Assembly (NCBI RefSeq): GCF_015706575.1
Contig: NW_024037060.1
Location: 1,695,983 to 1,759,982, forward strand
DNA length: 64,000 bases
Direction of reading: 5' to 3'
Source: Patiria miniata
Taxonomy: Eukaryota > Echinodermata > Asteroidea > Valvatida > Asterinidae
Position 1 is the first letter of the stretch. Every line of letters starts with the position of its first letter. The position numbers were made by a program, and so were the translations under genes. Positions 1 through 11,904 of the stretch are shown in pieces. Under the pieces are notes generated by a model. That model was not told the DNA's origin, did not search any database, and saw only the letters and a list, made by a program, of their open reading frames with translations.

Positions 1-2455
1 CCATTAAGACACTCCTTTGTGTGGTTCTACGTATAACGACTTACTTTGCTGACTGTGTTTTCGTTGACGGATGGGAAAAAAATAGAATCAACTTAGTTTT
101 GGTGTTGAAAAAGCACCATTATTAATGTAAAAGCACGAACGTTAGACGAAAATAATGCAGCACATTTTGTGGACAGCATTGTTTGTGCGCGTGGTTTAAT
201 AAATATTCATATCTTCAGTGGGCTGACATAATTATACAAAATATAAACCATTTTTTATTTTTTATTTGTGCTCAATATATATATAATTTGTAATATAATT
301 CTCTCATATAAACTAATATTTATGGTTTCTGCAGAATTACCTAGTGCTGACAATAAATCGTATATCCACTCCTTTGACCGTCATTTCAGTAGTCTATGAT
401 ATGCGTGCAGATTATGCAAAACAACACTGCGTCTTGACCTCCAAATTCTGACCATTCAGCGAGCGCCTTCTGTCGTATCTTTGGTAACCCGATGTTGTAT
501 GAGAAAAACATAGCTAATTGACCTATCGCGGTAGAATTGCGATAGAATCGCGTCAACGCAGCTTGTGAAATATTGTCCAATTACATGATATACAAATGGA
601 CGCAGAACGCGCCAAATCTGAGACAAACGAAACTTTAATAGTGTACAAAAACTCCATAGGATTGTCTAAGGGGTGTGGCTAACTCGCAAACGGCGATAGG
701 TCAATGGACCGATCCAGTAAGCTCCGCCCAGTGCACACGTGGGCAAATTAACACGTGCTCTCCAATGCCACGCTGCATTTTCCTTCCGCGCGCATCATAC
801 GCGCGTGCACGCACGTCGGACATAAATCACGGCTGTGATTGGTCAGAACACCATGGGGCGGTGTTTACTGGATCGGTCCATTGACCAACAGCTTTAGCCA
901 AATGTCTGCCCTAAATGACGTCACAACTTCTAAAGGCGGCTGGCGCGCGGGGTCGCATAAAATTTACATGAACAGATAGACGTCTAAACTCTAATTGTAG
1001 TGTTGCTCTGCAAACGTGAACGTCTCATGCTGTACCTTACAAAGACAGTGTCCTACTTCAAAGACTTTGCCAAGAGCACAATTCAAAGAAAGAACGCTGC
1101 TAATAATACTTGGTGTGCTTTGGTGGCAGCGCAAATTAATGGTCGAATGCTTTGGCCATCTCTTTCATGCAAAAACGAGCTAGAAAAGACAAATATGTAG
1201 GCCTACTGTATAGGTACATGCAATGAAAATATGAGTAATATTACATTGCACTTGTTATCTCAATGTGACTCACATTAACAGTCAGCTGTTTTGTTATACC
1301 CGAACGCACGTATATAATTGCAAAAAAGGGTTTAAATATAGCCAGGAAAAAAACATTATTACATTGTGCTTCACTATATACAGTTAAAAACTTGCCCTCG
1401 TGTCTTTTGTTTTCACATCAAATCTTTAACAGTTATGGCTCGTTGGTATTATGGTGATACTTGGTGATCGAGTAAGGCCCCTCCCCCCCCCCACCCCCGT
1501 GCGCCTCCGTCCCCATCATAAGAAATTTGAAAAAGCAACTTGAATTAAGGGCTTATATAGTACACGTATATAAATATATGGCTACAAAGGAAATACTGGA
1601 AACTGCCCATTGCACTTTTTTTTTCAAATATAAACCTTTGACCCCAAAAGAAAGGAAAAAACACGAAAATTCTCATTCAGGCTATTTTACAATCTACAAT
1701 CAATTCTGTCTAGACAATTCCTGGAAGAATCTCACCTATGACCGTTTTGTAGTTGTCAATACGTTTCAGGTTTGTCTAACCGACATTTTTGTTTGAAATA
1801 AAGAAATGGGCCTCACATATTTGTTTGATCGAAAAAAATAATACTATTGATGTTATTCTGTTAACCTTCAATTTCCGGCAACAGCATCTGCGGCCATTAA
1901 AGTATGTTATGCAGGCTTAATGACCCTTTCGAAAACTAAAACTAAGTTTACAACAATATTTCTTCGACATTTACTTGTAAAAATCATGTGAAAGACACCC
2001 ATTGTTTAAGTTATATTTACAAAGGACACGATTTGATGCATCTGTGAGGGACTGGTGATAGAAACACTGGAAATTAAATCTTACGTAAAATATAAGCTTT
2101 TGAATAAATAGTATATACGTATACCCGCGGTTACAGTGTGACAATTTAAAATGCATTAAACGTGGCGTGTTGTATGAACAAAACAGCGAATAAAACAACT
2201 AGGCCTACATTTACCGTAGTTTTAGAATCGTACGTGACAATCACGTGGCATTATTTATAATTAATTAAAGTGCATTAAAATTGATTACGTTCTTAAAGGC
2301 GATGATAACTCTCTCGTCTTTCCATCGTTGAAAATAAGGGGGGAAATAGAAGAAACAATGACCAAATTATCACAAAACGGCAGTAGTGACAAAACAAATA
2401 AACTTCTTAATATGCATGAATGCAATAATTTGTTGGTCATATCCAGACTTGGTGT
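1..2455. other. 3' flank of the receptor gene
   Basis: Apart from the MITE at 699-886, AT-rich DNA with a poly-C tract near 1482. Short ORFs (for example 1000-1200 and 1527-1796, plus strand) show no family features. No gene recognised. Confidence 0.5.
699..886. mobile_element. MITE with about 30-bp terminal inverted repeats
   Basis: Left end GGTCAATGGACCGATCCAGT and right end ACTGGATCGGTCCATTGACC are exact inverted copies, followed inward by CCGCCC/GGGCGG. Interior about 130 bp, non-coding. Confidence 0.88.
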
Positions 2456-2461
2456 TTTATT
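2456..2461 (-). terminator. Candidate polyadenylation signal AATAAA
   Basis: A canonical AATAAA on the minus strand starts 11 bp after the receptor stop codon. If used, the 3' UTR would be unusually short (about 30-40 nt). A more distal site cannot be excluded. Confidence 0.3.
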
Positions 2462-2472
2462 TGTAGATGACG

Positions 2473-2517
2473 CTACTTCTGTCCCATCAACCAGTAGGTT
2501 TTCTGTAGTCCTTTCCC
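2473..2517 (-). CDS. Receptor guanylate cyclase, exon 22 (C-terminus and stop)
   Basis: Terminal coding exon, 14 codons plus TAG at 2473-2475. It reads GKGLQKTYWLMGQK, matching the family's C-terminal GKGK..TYWLLG signature that closes the cyclase domain. The acceptor is TTTGTCAG and it enters in phase 0, as exon 21 requires. It is too short to appear as an ORF and was found by searching for the TYW motif. Residues 1020-1033 of the A-exon isoform. An AATAAA lies only 11 bp after the stop. Confidence 0.9.
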   Translation of the reverse strand, partial: GKGLQKTYWLMGQK

Positions 2518-2721
2518 CTGACAAATAGAATATAAAACGTTGTATGTTATAAAAAGGAATTAAGTAACTGAACCACATGTTAAGTTATTAAGCAACTGAA
2601 GAAGTGCTCAAGAAATTAGAACACAGGAAGGCTGCATCTACATGCGGACTCAGTGAGGTCAAAACAAAAACATTGTCTTTCAATCGCCTGAATAATGTGA
2701 TTTACCACGACGAGACAACGG

Positions 2722-2975
2722 ATATGGGTCATTCTATAAATTTGGGGTCCAAACTGTGACATATTTCCCGTCCCTGTTACCTAAATTTGCCATTCAAGCA
2801 TCATTAAAAGTGACTTCAAATGATTGTTTATTTGTTGGGTAGGTAGTTTGCTATTCATAATCACTCTTGGAGGATGACTGCATTAAGGAGTGCATCAGAA
2901 TTATACAATCATAGATGTCAGATGTAACAGGGACGGGAAAAAAGTGGACCCCAAATTTATAGAATGACCCATATA
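2722..2975. mobile_element. Inverted-repeat MITE in intron 21
   Basis: ATATGGGTCATTCTATAAAT...ATTTATAGAATGACCCATAT, with paired GGGGTCC/GGACCCC and ACAGGGACGGG inside each arm. Related degenerate sequence occurs at about 32220-32455 and 39330-39480. Confidence 0.88.
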
Positions 2976-3331
2976 TCTTTGTATACATCGCCGTTCTGTA
3001 CAGTAGCACACGTTTGCTGTCCTAAATAACTTGTTGCTACAATTGTTATTAATTAGATATCTATTACAGTATTAGAGAAATAAATGTTGGAAAATGTCAT
3101 TCGTTGTGTCACATTATTAATGCATTCAGTTTATGCTTCAGAAAATGTTGACGACAGCGAAGTAATTTTATACTTTTTGGGAGGAACACGTTATACAAAA
3201 TCGCGAAACATTAAAGGAAATAGCTCAAAGCTATTATATGTATGTTTGTGAACACCATACTCTCTAATGAGACACCTAAATGCAACTAATATAGAACAGA
3301 TACAATTTTTACGAATGAATGAAAAAATAAC

Positions 3332-3423
3332 CTTTATTTCAATTTCGCCTCGGTCTTCGATGTCGAAAACGTCTTCCTCACGAAGAATGCCCGCAGTTGA
3401 GTCGCTGATATGAATCTTCAGAG
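3332..3423 (-). CDS. Receptor guanylate cyclase, exon 21 (end of cyclase domain)
   Basis: Encodes residues 990-1019: LKIHIS..., then an acidic stretch and EIEIK, the distal part of the class III cyclase fold ('ALKIHLS...GDVEMKG' in vertebrate NPRs). Starts with the two bases completing a Pro codon begun in exon 20 and ends in phase 0. The donor is AAG|GTTATT, which has T at +3 and is weak. The acceptor is GCCAAAG. Confidence 0.88.
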
Positions 3424-3893
3424 CTTTGGCGGCAAAATAAAGAGAGAGAAAAAATATTAGATTTTTATGCGAGAATGATTGTGTGAGTCACACAATATGT
3501 TATTTCAAACACAGTGACAATAATTTGTCATTGTTATGTATTATATGAACTATTTTTTTACGATTTTATTAAACAATGCACGTTATTATTTCATACATGT
3601 ACCAAACCGACTGCGGAAAGTCGTCACCTCTCGATAAGAAGATAGGCCTTACATCAATATCATCTTTATTGCTGACCCCCCCCCCCCCCCAGGGTTCAGT
3701 TCATACTTAGAACTAAAGGGAAATTTGGGGTACCTGTAGCGAATTTCAAGACGTAGCAAACTGTTGTTTCGCTATGAAAACTTCCATGGAAAGTCCGGCC
3801 GTCAGCATAACGTACACACCCGCGCATGGAGGTTTTAGATTTAACACACTGATGATCTTGTCTCTCAAAAATGTCTCAACTTTGGAATGATTA

Positions 3894-4031
<138 letters not shown>

Positions 4032-4679
4032 TCAAATTAATGTAGGCCTAAAACCAAATAATTTCCTACGGTAAGTAACTGCTGATGCATATATAACCTT
4101 ATAACAATTAATTGATTACTTGTCGTGGGCTGATTTGTTTTCGTGCAATGTCTAATTGCAAAGCTCATAACTGCTAGAAAAAAATATCCATTCAATTCGA
4201 TAGAAAAAAAATATTTTCAAGGTGCCACACCCAAAAAGCACAATATACACAAACTTTATGTAGTACGCACGTTTTGACAATGATCGTGCACATTTGAAAC
4301 CTTTATTATGCAACCTGATGGGCACAAACACCTTTCTTAGCGCTCCCAGCGTGACGTTTCCTGAATTAACAGCCTGCATTTGTACCTCCGAGGGCACGTG
4401 CTTGCTAGGGCTAGCTAGCCGTGAATACCTTCGAACGGTCCTCAACTATTCTGTTCTTAAGACGTTGATTAACATATTCTTATATTTAATATAGTTGGCA
4501 TGATTAATTTCATTCCGTCTCCTAAGGAATTTATGATAAAGTTTATATATTAAACCACTGTAGCACATTTAATTAAACAAATAAAAAAGAGACCAGCATT
4601 TTTCTTTAAACCCCCCCCCCAAAAAAAAAATTCTCTTCTCGAAAATGTTTGGACAATTTCGTAAAGGTGTCTTCCTGAC

Positions 4680-4854
4680 CTGAGTGTATGCCAGCCCGCA
4701 GCCGGAGCTTCCAGTCCGGACGGTGGGAAACTTTAAACGTCCCGACGCTGCCTAGCAACGCCAGCGCCATGTTGGCCACGTGGGACGCATGCGCATTGCC
4801 GTTACGGATCGGCAGGCCCGACACCACCATGTATGCATCACCAATGGTCTCAAC
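4680..4854 (-). CDS. Receptor guanylate cyclase, exon 19 (catalytic core)
   Basis: Residues 898-955, beginning [19 protein letters not shown] and ending [10 protein letters not shown] across the splice. Glu899 of VETIGDAY is the guanine-recognition Glu and Asp903 the second metal ligand expected in this family. Acceptor TGTTTAG, donor TCAG|GTCAGG, phase 0 in and 1 out. A poly-C/poly-A tract lies about 50 bp downstream in the intron. Confidence 0.95.
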
Positions 4855-5219
4855 CTAAACAATCATTTTGAAGACAAAAACGAGGGACAATTTTAAGTAC
4901 AACTGTATTTAATTGCAATTAAAATAAACTAGTTTCTCAGAGCTTTTTTTAAGTTTAAGAATAAAGAAATAATTCGTATGAATACTGAGTATACAGTGTT
5001 TATACGTCGATGAAGGGCAATTAACTAATCTGAATAACAATAATGTAAACTTTAACACTTAGTTTGAAAAAGGCTATGAAACGAATTGATACTGGTTTAT
5101 TTTAATATTCCCACACACTGTCGCATGTGCACAAAAGCAGCACCAGAATTACGGGAAACAAAACTCGATCAAATTAAAATAATTCCGTTTCTCGTTAGCA
5201 TTCTGAACAATTTACTTAC

Positions 5220-5288
5220 TTTGTAGACGTCAAAATTGCCAATAGTCTCATCGAAGCACGTGTACAAGTCGTTCAACAGATTCACCAC
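5220..5288 (-). CDS. Receptor guanylate cyclase, exon 18 (catalytic domain)
   Basis: Exactly 23 codons, in phase 0 at both ends, reading [20 protein letters not shown] then VYK. This is the helix after the first metal-binding strand, near-identical to '[23 protein letters not shown]' of NPR-A. Donor AAA|GTAAGT, acceptor TATAAG. Confidence 0.95.
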
Positions 5289-5498
5289 CTTATACAGAGG
5301 GAAAAAATACCTGTCAGCGTACAATGGCATGTAAATTGATAGGGTAAAATTAATTTCAATCGCGATCCTTTTGACAGTAATTATCAAAAAATCTTAGCTC
5401 TATTTGTTAGATATGCTGAGCAGAAATTATTGTTTAAACATTAAGATCATTCCTTTTGAGATGGTCTCTTTTTTGGGGGGGGGGGGGCTTTTATCTAC

Positions 5499-5622
5499 CT
5501 GCATTGGGTTGCTTCGAGAAGACAGCTCAGTGAACCCGACAATATCACTGAAGAAGATAGTGACACTGTCATATGACTCTGGATTGACGGGTGAGCCGAC
5601 CTTCAGCTGATCTGCGACGGAT
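5499..5622 (-). CDS. Receptor guanylate cyclase, exon 17 (start of catalytic domain)
   Basis: Residues 834-874: [10 protein letters not shown]..., then [19 protein letters not shown]. Asp859 in SDIVGFT is the first metal-binding Asp of class III cyclases. Donor CAG|GTAGAT, acceptor GTAG. A 13-bp poly-G run (plus strand) lies 11 bp inside the intron next to the donor. Confidence 0.95.
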
Positions 5623-5959
5623 CTACAAACAACAAAATAGGCTTTTGTTATAACAGAAACATATATTTGACCCGTAATCTGGTTTCCGTTTGATCTGGTA
5701 CATGTAATTTTAATTCATTTTGACCTGGAAACCTTAGCACGGTGTAATTTTGAACCCAATTTTTTTCTGTACCATGAAATGTATCAGGTCAGATTTACCC
5801 GCCGGATCCCTGGATATTTTAGTGTGTAGTTTCTTAAATCTATTGAGCTCCTCCTCTTCATAGCAAAGTGGAAACTATAGTCATGTCACTGACAAATACC
5901 GAAAAAGCAGGATTGAGGTCGGACCAGTAAAGCCCTATAGTGAAAGTAGATCCACGTAC

Positions 5960-6106
5960 TTGGGTAGCACCTCATACAGCAGCGTCTCAGCCCTCTTCTT
6001 TTCCTCAAGGAAGGCTGAGGTTCTCTCCTCCACCAGACCCTCCAGGTTGTTAGCGTAGGCCTCCATGCGATTCAGGAGATTATCCATGATGCCGCCAGAA
6101 CCGCCC
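5960..6106 (-). CDS. Receptor guanylate cyclase, exon 16 (coiled-coil linker)
   Basis: Residues 785-832. Reads [20 protein letters not shown] then [20 protein letters not shown]. This is the conserved dimerisation/signalling helix between the kinase-homology and cyclase domains ('[25 protein letters not shown]' in NPR-A). Phase 2 entry and exit. Donor CCAA|GTACGT. Confidence 0.95.
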
Positions 6107-6626
6107 CTGTCGATACAAGCATACCAAGGAGGTTTAATACCCAAGGACATAGCTGTGGGACGGTGGGGTTGGAGGCCACTTCTGATCTAGACCTCAAAAT
6201 CAAAAGTTTCTTCATATCTGGCTTAGAAATGTGTAAAGACACAAATGCTTAATATATCTGAGGCCGATTTCGATTTTTATAATTTTATAAAAATCTAAAT
6301 CCGAAACAGTCGCAGCAAAGAAAAAAACTACACTGGCGGTGATCTCGGATAGCCTACAACCTTTAACAGGGACGGATTCTGCCAGGCCCTTCAATTTAGA
6401 GTTAAAGATTGTGTATATACTCGTACTTTTGCGCAACCGATAAAAACAATAGGCTATACCACATTGCTTAAATGTTCAATATTTCATATCTCGGTTCATC
6501 ACTTCAGACCTTTTGTCTCTATAACTTGTATCGATGCGTTGACTAAAACAACCCAACCATTCCCTCAATGAAAAGTCCTATATCCGTCACTCCCCTGGCT
6601 TGCTTGCGGTTGGAACGTATACGTAC

Positions 6627-6792
6627 TTGCACATTTTCTTCATTTCGGACAGTAACGCGTCAGAGCTGATGCGATCGGCGGGCGCCTCCTGCCAGCACTT
6701 GGCCATGATAGCGTGCATCTGTGGGCTGCAGTCACCGGACACGACCTGGGGTCTAAAGGGCTTGGAGGACGGGGGCGGGGAGGTCAGCTTCT
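6627..6792 (-). CDS. Receptor guanylate cyclase, exon 15 (end of kinase-homology domain)
   Basis: Residues 730-783. Contains PFRPQV...SPQMHAIMAKCWQEAPADR, the C-lobe motif 'C W x E x P x x R P' shared with protein kinases. Ends MKKMC + AA, joining exon 16 to rebuild Lys. Acceptor ATTCTAG, donor CAA|GTACGT. Confidence 0.93.
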
Positions 6793-7652
6793 CTAGAATA
6801 GCTAAAGAACAAGGAAAGTTAGTACATTTCAACATGCTAAGAAGTCAAGTCACATGTTGAAATTATTAAAGTGTGGGCCGGAAACTACTATGTTTACTTA
6901 TTTAACCATTGACTTAAGACATATTTTTTTGATCTTGTTAGTCAGAGATAAGTACCCGGCGCCCTAGGCCTTGAATGCAGGGCGGGCGTACGTGCGAAGC
7001 GCTATCATAAAGGAGGCACATCGGTATCTTGAACAGCTCCCCTAGTGTAATGTGGTGATGTCCTGGTGTAACGTTGTTTTCGTGTACATTTAAGGGTTTT
7101 TTTAGACTTAAGGATGAGAACGTACTGTTTACTTCATTTTTCAGGAAAATAATGTTAGATTACAGGCTGATGAAGGACTGTTGGGAACAGCGAACGGAAT
7201 AGGCATGGAGGCCTGATTTACAGTGTTACCAAACAAATCCGTAAAAACACGTTTCCTTTTTTTTAAAAACGTCCATATTATGTTGAAACAGTAGTGAAGT
7301 GTCTTGTTTTTCTAGTATGGTGGTATTTAAGGTATTTTGCATGATGTCAGTTAATCTTGTTAATTTTGTTGGGTATATATGCATTTCTGATACTGTTCAG
7401 CGATTGGAAATAATCATGCTACATAGATTCTGAACCACAGAAAATGAATATTGTTATTGTTAATTTTTAAGTATTATTTGGAAGAGAAAAAAACTATAAG
7501 TTTAGTTTCAATAACAAAATTGTTCCTTTTCCTTTTTTTTAAATTTCATTGTCATTTTTCACAATGCATGAGTCTCGTTTAAAAGATAAACAATTCAGGG
7601 AAAACAAATTAAATCAAGGTACAATCATTGCGACCACCATAATGATTTTCAC

Positions 7653-7805
7653 CTTTGATGTCCATGTTCGCGCGTCGCTCTTGGTCAAAGGGCAATCCCC
7701 TAGTCACAACTTCCTGCATGATGATACCGATTGCATAAATGTCGCCCTCTTTAGTCGGTGCTTTGCTGGGTTGCCGGAGGTACTCGGGCGCTTTCCACAA
7801 ACTTT
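7653..7805 (-). CDS. Receptor guanylate cyclase, exon 14 (kinase-homology domain)
   Basis: Residues 679-728. Reads SLWKAPEYLRQ..., then EGDIYAIGIIMQEVVTRGLP, equivalent to the APE and DVxSFGxxLxE motifs of kinases. Starts with AA completing a Lys codon begun in exon 13. Donor CAAAG|GTGAAA. Confidence 0.93.
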
Positions 7806-8463
7806 CTGTAAGTGAGTAAGAGATGAAGATTATTGATAACCAAAGCAATGTGAGACTTTTCAGATGATTGGTGGCAGCAAACAGCTTCTTTCAGTGTGCG
7901 CATGTCAAAATCACGCAATCGATAGAAAAAGACCGGTGTGTTTGCTGCCACCATGTGTCTAAAAAGTCTCCCATTGAAACCAATCAAAATTTCGGAACTT
8001 AATTCTGAAGCTTTCAAAACTTTTCGTAGGAAAAAAATTGGACGTTTTCCATGCTTTTGAAAAAGTCTTACAGGAAAATTTAGATTCTCGAAACAGATAA
8101 CACCAAACTTTTTGGAGGGAAAAAACCTGGATATTAATTTCCAAGCTTTTGAAAATGTCAAACAGAAAAACATATTTAGATTCTCGAAACAAGATAACGA
8201 CAAACCTTTAATGGTTGACTTTAGGATTAACAATATAATCATCATTTCCAATGCCAAAAGGAAAAGAGCAAAACTCTTCTGTTGTCAAGCTTAACAAAAA
8301 AATATCTCCCTACTTACCTTCCATTTCAGGAAAACTGTCACATTTCAGGAAGAATTTAGATAATTGAAACCAGAAAACCATATCGATATATGATAAAATA
8401 ATCATTTCAAAAAGCAACAGCAAAAGAGCATGATTCTATACTATTGCCAAGGTCCTAAATTAC

Positions 8464-8623
8464 TTGTCATTTCAGCACGTCCTTCGTCGGCCGAAGTGTG
8501 GTCCCTGTAGGCCAGCAAGCCGAAATCCGCTAGCTTGATGACGAAGCGGCTGTCTACCACACAGTTGGAGGAGCGCAGGCGACCGTGCACTCCCAGCTCG
8601 CTGTGGTGAAGGAAGTGCAGTCC
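8464..8623 (-). CDS. Receptor guanylate cyclase, exon 13 (kinase-homology pseudo-catalytic loop)
   Basis: Residues 625-677: [20 protein letters not shown], then [20 protein letters not shown]. The kinase HRD is replaced by HGR, as in all NPR-type pseudokinase domains, while DFG is kept. Donor ACAA|GTAATT gives a phase-1 exit that fits exon 14. Confidence 0.94.
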
Positions 8624-8665
8624 CTGGTGGAAGAAAATGGAAGAAATCCATGAAAACTCTTCTGT

Positions 8666-8843
8666 CATTTCAGGCAGTGAATTAATTCCATTCATCCTCA
8701 AGAGAATGTTATGGAAAGATGGATTTAGATTCAGATTCAAGTCAACAAAAACAGGTTTTGGCAAAACAGAAGCGTTTCCATGGATTTCTTCCATTCTTCC
8801 ATAACGTAATCTTGACGATGAACGGAATTCACTGCCCGAAATG
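8666..8843. repeat. Imperfect inverted repeat near exon 13
   Basis: TCATTTCAGGCAGTGAATTA... pairs with ...GGAATTCACTGCCCGAAATG. The arms also share CCATTC..CCATAAC blocks. Lies 43 bp upstream of exon 13's acceptor. Probably an old MITE. Confidence 0.7.
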
Positions 8844-10020
8844 TCTAGGTAAAACTTTTTACCACCGGTTCGTTTCAGAGCCAACGGTCCTCTGAGTCCC
8901 ATTGTCATTTCGCCAGCTCGGTATAACATCCATTGAGTGTCATGCCGATCCTGACTTGCACCAATAAGCAAAGGAACAAAACTAATTAGGAGACCACAAA
9001 CATAAAACTGGATGACTCAACATGAGCGCTGGCACTGTATTCCCAAGGTCGTAGGGTCAACCACCACTCTGGTCATTTTGTGTGTGTGTTAAGCTAAATG
9101 TTGTGTTAATAACCAACATTTACCAATAGGCGATAACTTTTCGCAACGTGTAATTCCCAACCTTCTGCATATATCTTCCATCATATAAGTTTACAACAAA
9201 ATAAAAGTTATAAAACACTATTGGTATCATATGGTGGCCCTGAAGGGACATCGCATATCGCAAACGTGTGCGCATACGTATGCGATGTCGCGAAATTTAT
9301 CGCAAATGTGTGCGCACACGTATGCAATATCGTGAAACAATTCGCGAATATGTGCGCACACGTATGCGATGTCGCGAAATTTATCGCGAATATGTGCGCA
9401 CACGTATGCAATGTCGTAAAACAATTCGCTAATATGTGCGCACACGTATGCGATGTTGCAAAATTTATCGCGAATATGTGCGCACACGTATGCGATGTCG
9501 CAAAATTTATCGCGAATATGTGCGCACACGTATGCGATGTCGCGAAATTTATCGCGAATATATGCGCACACGTATGCGATGTCGCAAAATTTATCGCGAA
9601 TATATGCGCACACGTATGCGATGTCGTGAAATTTATCGCGAATATGTGCGCACACGTATGCGAATTTGTTTGCAATGTCGTGAATTTTATTGCATACCTT
9701 GTCGCATACCTTTCAGTAAAATTCCTAATGAACTGGGGAGTTGTAGCAGCTAGTCTGGAATCTAGACGTACTGTTAGATATAAATAGGGTCTGACTAATA
9801 AACCTGTCGAGCGCAAACTTGCTACTTGCGCAACTTTGAAATTTGCGCGCGCAAGTTTGAAACTCACGTGGTGTCATATTTCAGCCAATAAATATGCGCA
9901 CGCAAATTTAAATTGCCGTGATTTGCAGGTGTTGCGATCAATTTGTACATGAACTGCACGTTCTATTAATGATAAATGAACTGCTGCGAACTGCTAATAA
10001 TACCACCTAGATAAAATTAC

Positions 10021-10629
10021 TTGATCTTCCCAGTAGATGGATGAAATGGATTATGCAATAAAAATTCAAATTTATAAAACTTTGTTGGGTACATTTTGTT
10101 TTAAAGGGGTGTTATAGGTCAGCAGCACTCCCTTTTGTGCACTTTTAGAGTGGAAAATGGAGACTCCTGATTAGGGCCTTAATTAACAGCTAATTAGTGG
10201 ACTGAATTGGCCCCCTCCAAAATTTGATCTTCCCAGTAGATGGATGAAATGGATTATGCAATAAAAATTCAAATTTATAAAACTATGTGGGGTACATTTT
10301 GTTTTAAAGGGGTGTTATAGGTCATCAGCATTCAGTTTTGTGCACTTTTAGAGTGGAAAATGGAGACTCCTCGATAGGGCCTTAAATAACAGCTAATTAG
10401 TGGACCGAATTGGCCCCCTCCAAAATTTGATCTTCCCAGTAGATGGATGAAATGGATTATGCAATAAAAATTCAAATTTATAAAACTATGTGGGGTACAT
10501 TTTGTTTTAAAGGGGTGTTATAGGTCAGCAGCATTCAGTTTTGTGCACTTTTAGAGTGGAAAATGGAGACTCCTCGATAGGGCCTTAATTAACAGCTAAT
10601 TAGTGGACCAAATTGGCCCCCTCCAAAAT
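10021..10629. repeat. Three tandem 203-bp repeats inside the foldback element
   Basis: Units start at 10021, 10224 and 10427, each beginning TTGATCTTCCCAGTAGATGG. Unit identity is very high, so amplification is recent. The outer parts differ at a few positions. Confidence 0.93.
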
Positions 10630-10784
10630 ATGATGTGCCCAATAGAAGGTTCGGTTAGATGAAAGCATAAAAAATAGTACATTTATTGTATAACTTTAAC
10701 ATTTCGTTGGGAAAGTCCAAGAAATCCTTTCACTACAAACAGAGAGGCAACCACCTTTTACTCTATGTGTTTGAGATTTTGATA

Positions 10785-10856
10785 CCGCGGTTGAGAACGC
10801 GGCTAAGAACGCGGCTAAGAACGCGGCTAGGTTTTGGGCCCATAACGCGGCTAAGT
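10785..10856. repeat. Short AACGCGGCTAAG repeat
   Basis: About four to five copies of a 12-bp unit (GAACGCGGCTAA) in the core of the foldback element. Confidence 0.8.
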
Positions 10857-11832
10857 TTAGTTTGGTATGACCTTGGCCACGCTGAAATGTAACTGCCTGG
10901 TACCCAAGCTCCTGCCTTGAAGTATCTTGGGTATACAAAATGGGACCAGGGCCACTTGCGTACTCCCTAGGTCACTAACAAATTGCCCGCAAAAATGACA
11001 TCACCCCAAAGGTATGCGACAAAGGTATGCAATAAAATTCACGACATTGCAAACAAAATCGCATACGTGAGCGCACATATTCGCGAATTGTTTCACGACA
11101 TCGCATACGTGTGCGCATATATTCACGATAAATTTCACGACATCGCATACGTGTGCGCACATATTCGCGATAAATTTCGCGACATCGCATACGTGTGCGC
11201 ACATATTCGCGAATTGTTTCACGACATTGCAAACGTGTGCGCACATATTCGCGATAAATTTCACGACATCGCATACGTATGCGCACATATTTGCGATAAA
11301 TTTCACGACATCGCATACGTGTGCGCACATATTCGCGATAAATTTCACGACATCGCATACGTGTGCGCACATATTCGCGATAAATTTCACGACATTGCAT
11401 ACTGTGCGCACATATTCGCGATAAATTTCGCGACATCGCATTCGTGTGCGCACATATTCGCGAATTGTTTCACGACATTGCATACGTGTGCGCACACATT
11501 CGCGATAAATTTTGCGACATCGCATACGTGTGCGCACATATTCGCGATAAATTTTGCAACATCGCATACGTGTGCGCACATATTAGCGAATTGTTTTACG
11601 ACATTGCATACGTGTGCGCACATATTCGCGATAAATTTCGCGACATCGCATACGTGTGCGCACATATTCGCGAATTGTTTCACGATATTGCATACGTGTG
11701 CGCACATATTCGCGATAAATTTCGCGACATCGCATACGTATGCGCACACGTTTGCGATATGCGATGTCCCTTCAGGGCCACCATAGTATCAGGATTATTA
11801 TTACAAGATTAGAAGAAATGATTATAGAATAC

Positions 11833-11904
11833 CTGGCCAACGTCAAGCAGGAGAGAGTTCTTGAAATCGGTGTCCAGTTTGAGGGCATCGTTTTCCAGGA
11901 TATC
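11833..11904 (-). CDS. Receptor guanylate cyclase, exon 12 (kinase-homology domain)
   Basis: 24 codons beginning DILENDALKLD, matching 'DILENESITLD' of NPR-A, and ending LLLDVGQ. Phase 0 both ends. Acceptor CTCTAG, donor CAG|GTATTC. The donor lies 47 bp from the end of a 2.56-kb foldback transposon occupying the following intron. Confidence 0.92.

Larger units (their letters stand above)
9230..11785. mobile_element. Foldback transposon with long 42-bp-repeat arms
   Basis: The left arm (9230-about 9710) and right arm (about 11010-11785) are inverted copies. The ends are TATGGTGGCCCTGAAGGGAC and its complement. A 6-bp direct repeat GTATCA flanks both ends (9224-9229 and 11786-11791). Each arm is built of about 42-bp tandem units containing GTGCGCACACGTATGCGATG and GCGAAATTTATC, roughly 10 units left and 16 right. 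The core holds three 203-bp direct repeats and short AACGCGGCTAAG repeats. No transposase is encoded. Resembles the foldback (TU-type) elements described in sea urchins. It fills most of intron 12. Confidence 0.93.

Noticed and set aside
661..740. Candidate terminal receptor exon (minus-strand GAYWIGPLT near 705-725)
   Set aside because: Lacks the GKG motif and lies in a MITE arm. The true terminal exon is 2473-2517.
7751..8257. 168-codon minus-strand ORF
   Set aside because: Lies mostly in intron 13 over a tandem duplication. Its overlap with exon 14 is in another frame.
8441..8971. 176-codon minus-strand ORF as an extended exon
   Set aside because: Only the last part (8464-8623) matches the receptor. 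The upstream portion reads through intron containing an inverted repeat and has no family similarity.
9221..11786. Long ORFs (188-267 codons) with repeated CAHVCDVAKFIAN or DIAYVCAHIRD peptides on both strands; superficially also a CRISPR-like array
   Set aside because: They are translations of the 42-bp tandem units of foldback arms; 42 is divisible by three, so all frames stay open. The units are adjacent, without unique spacers, and the sequence is animal DNA.
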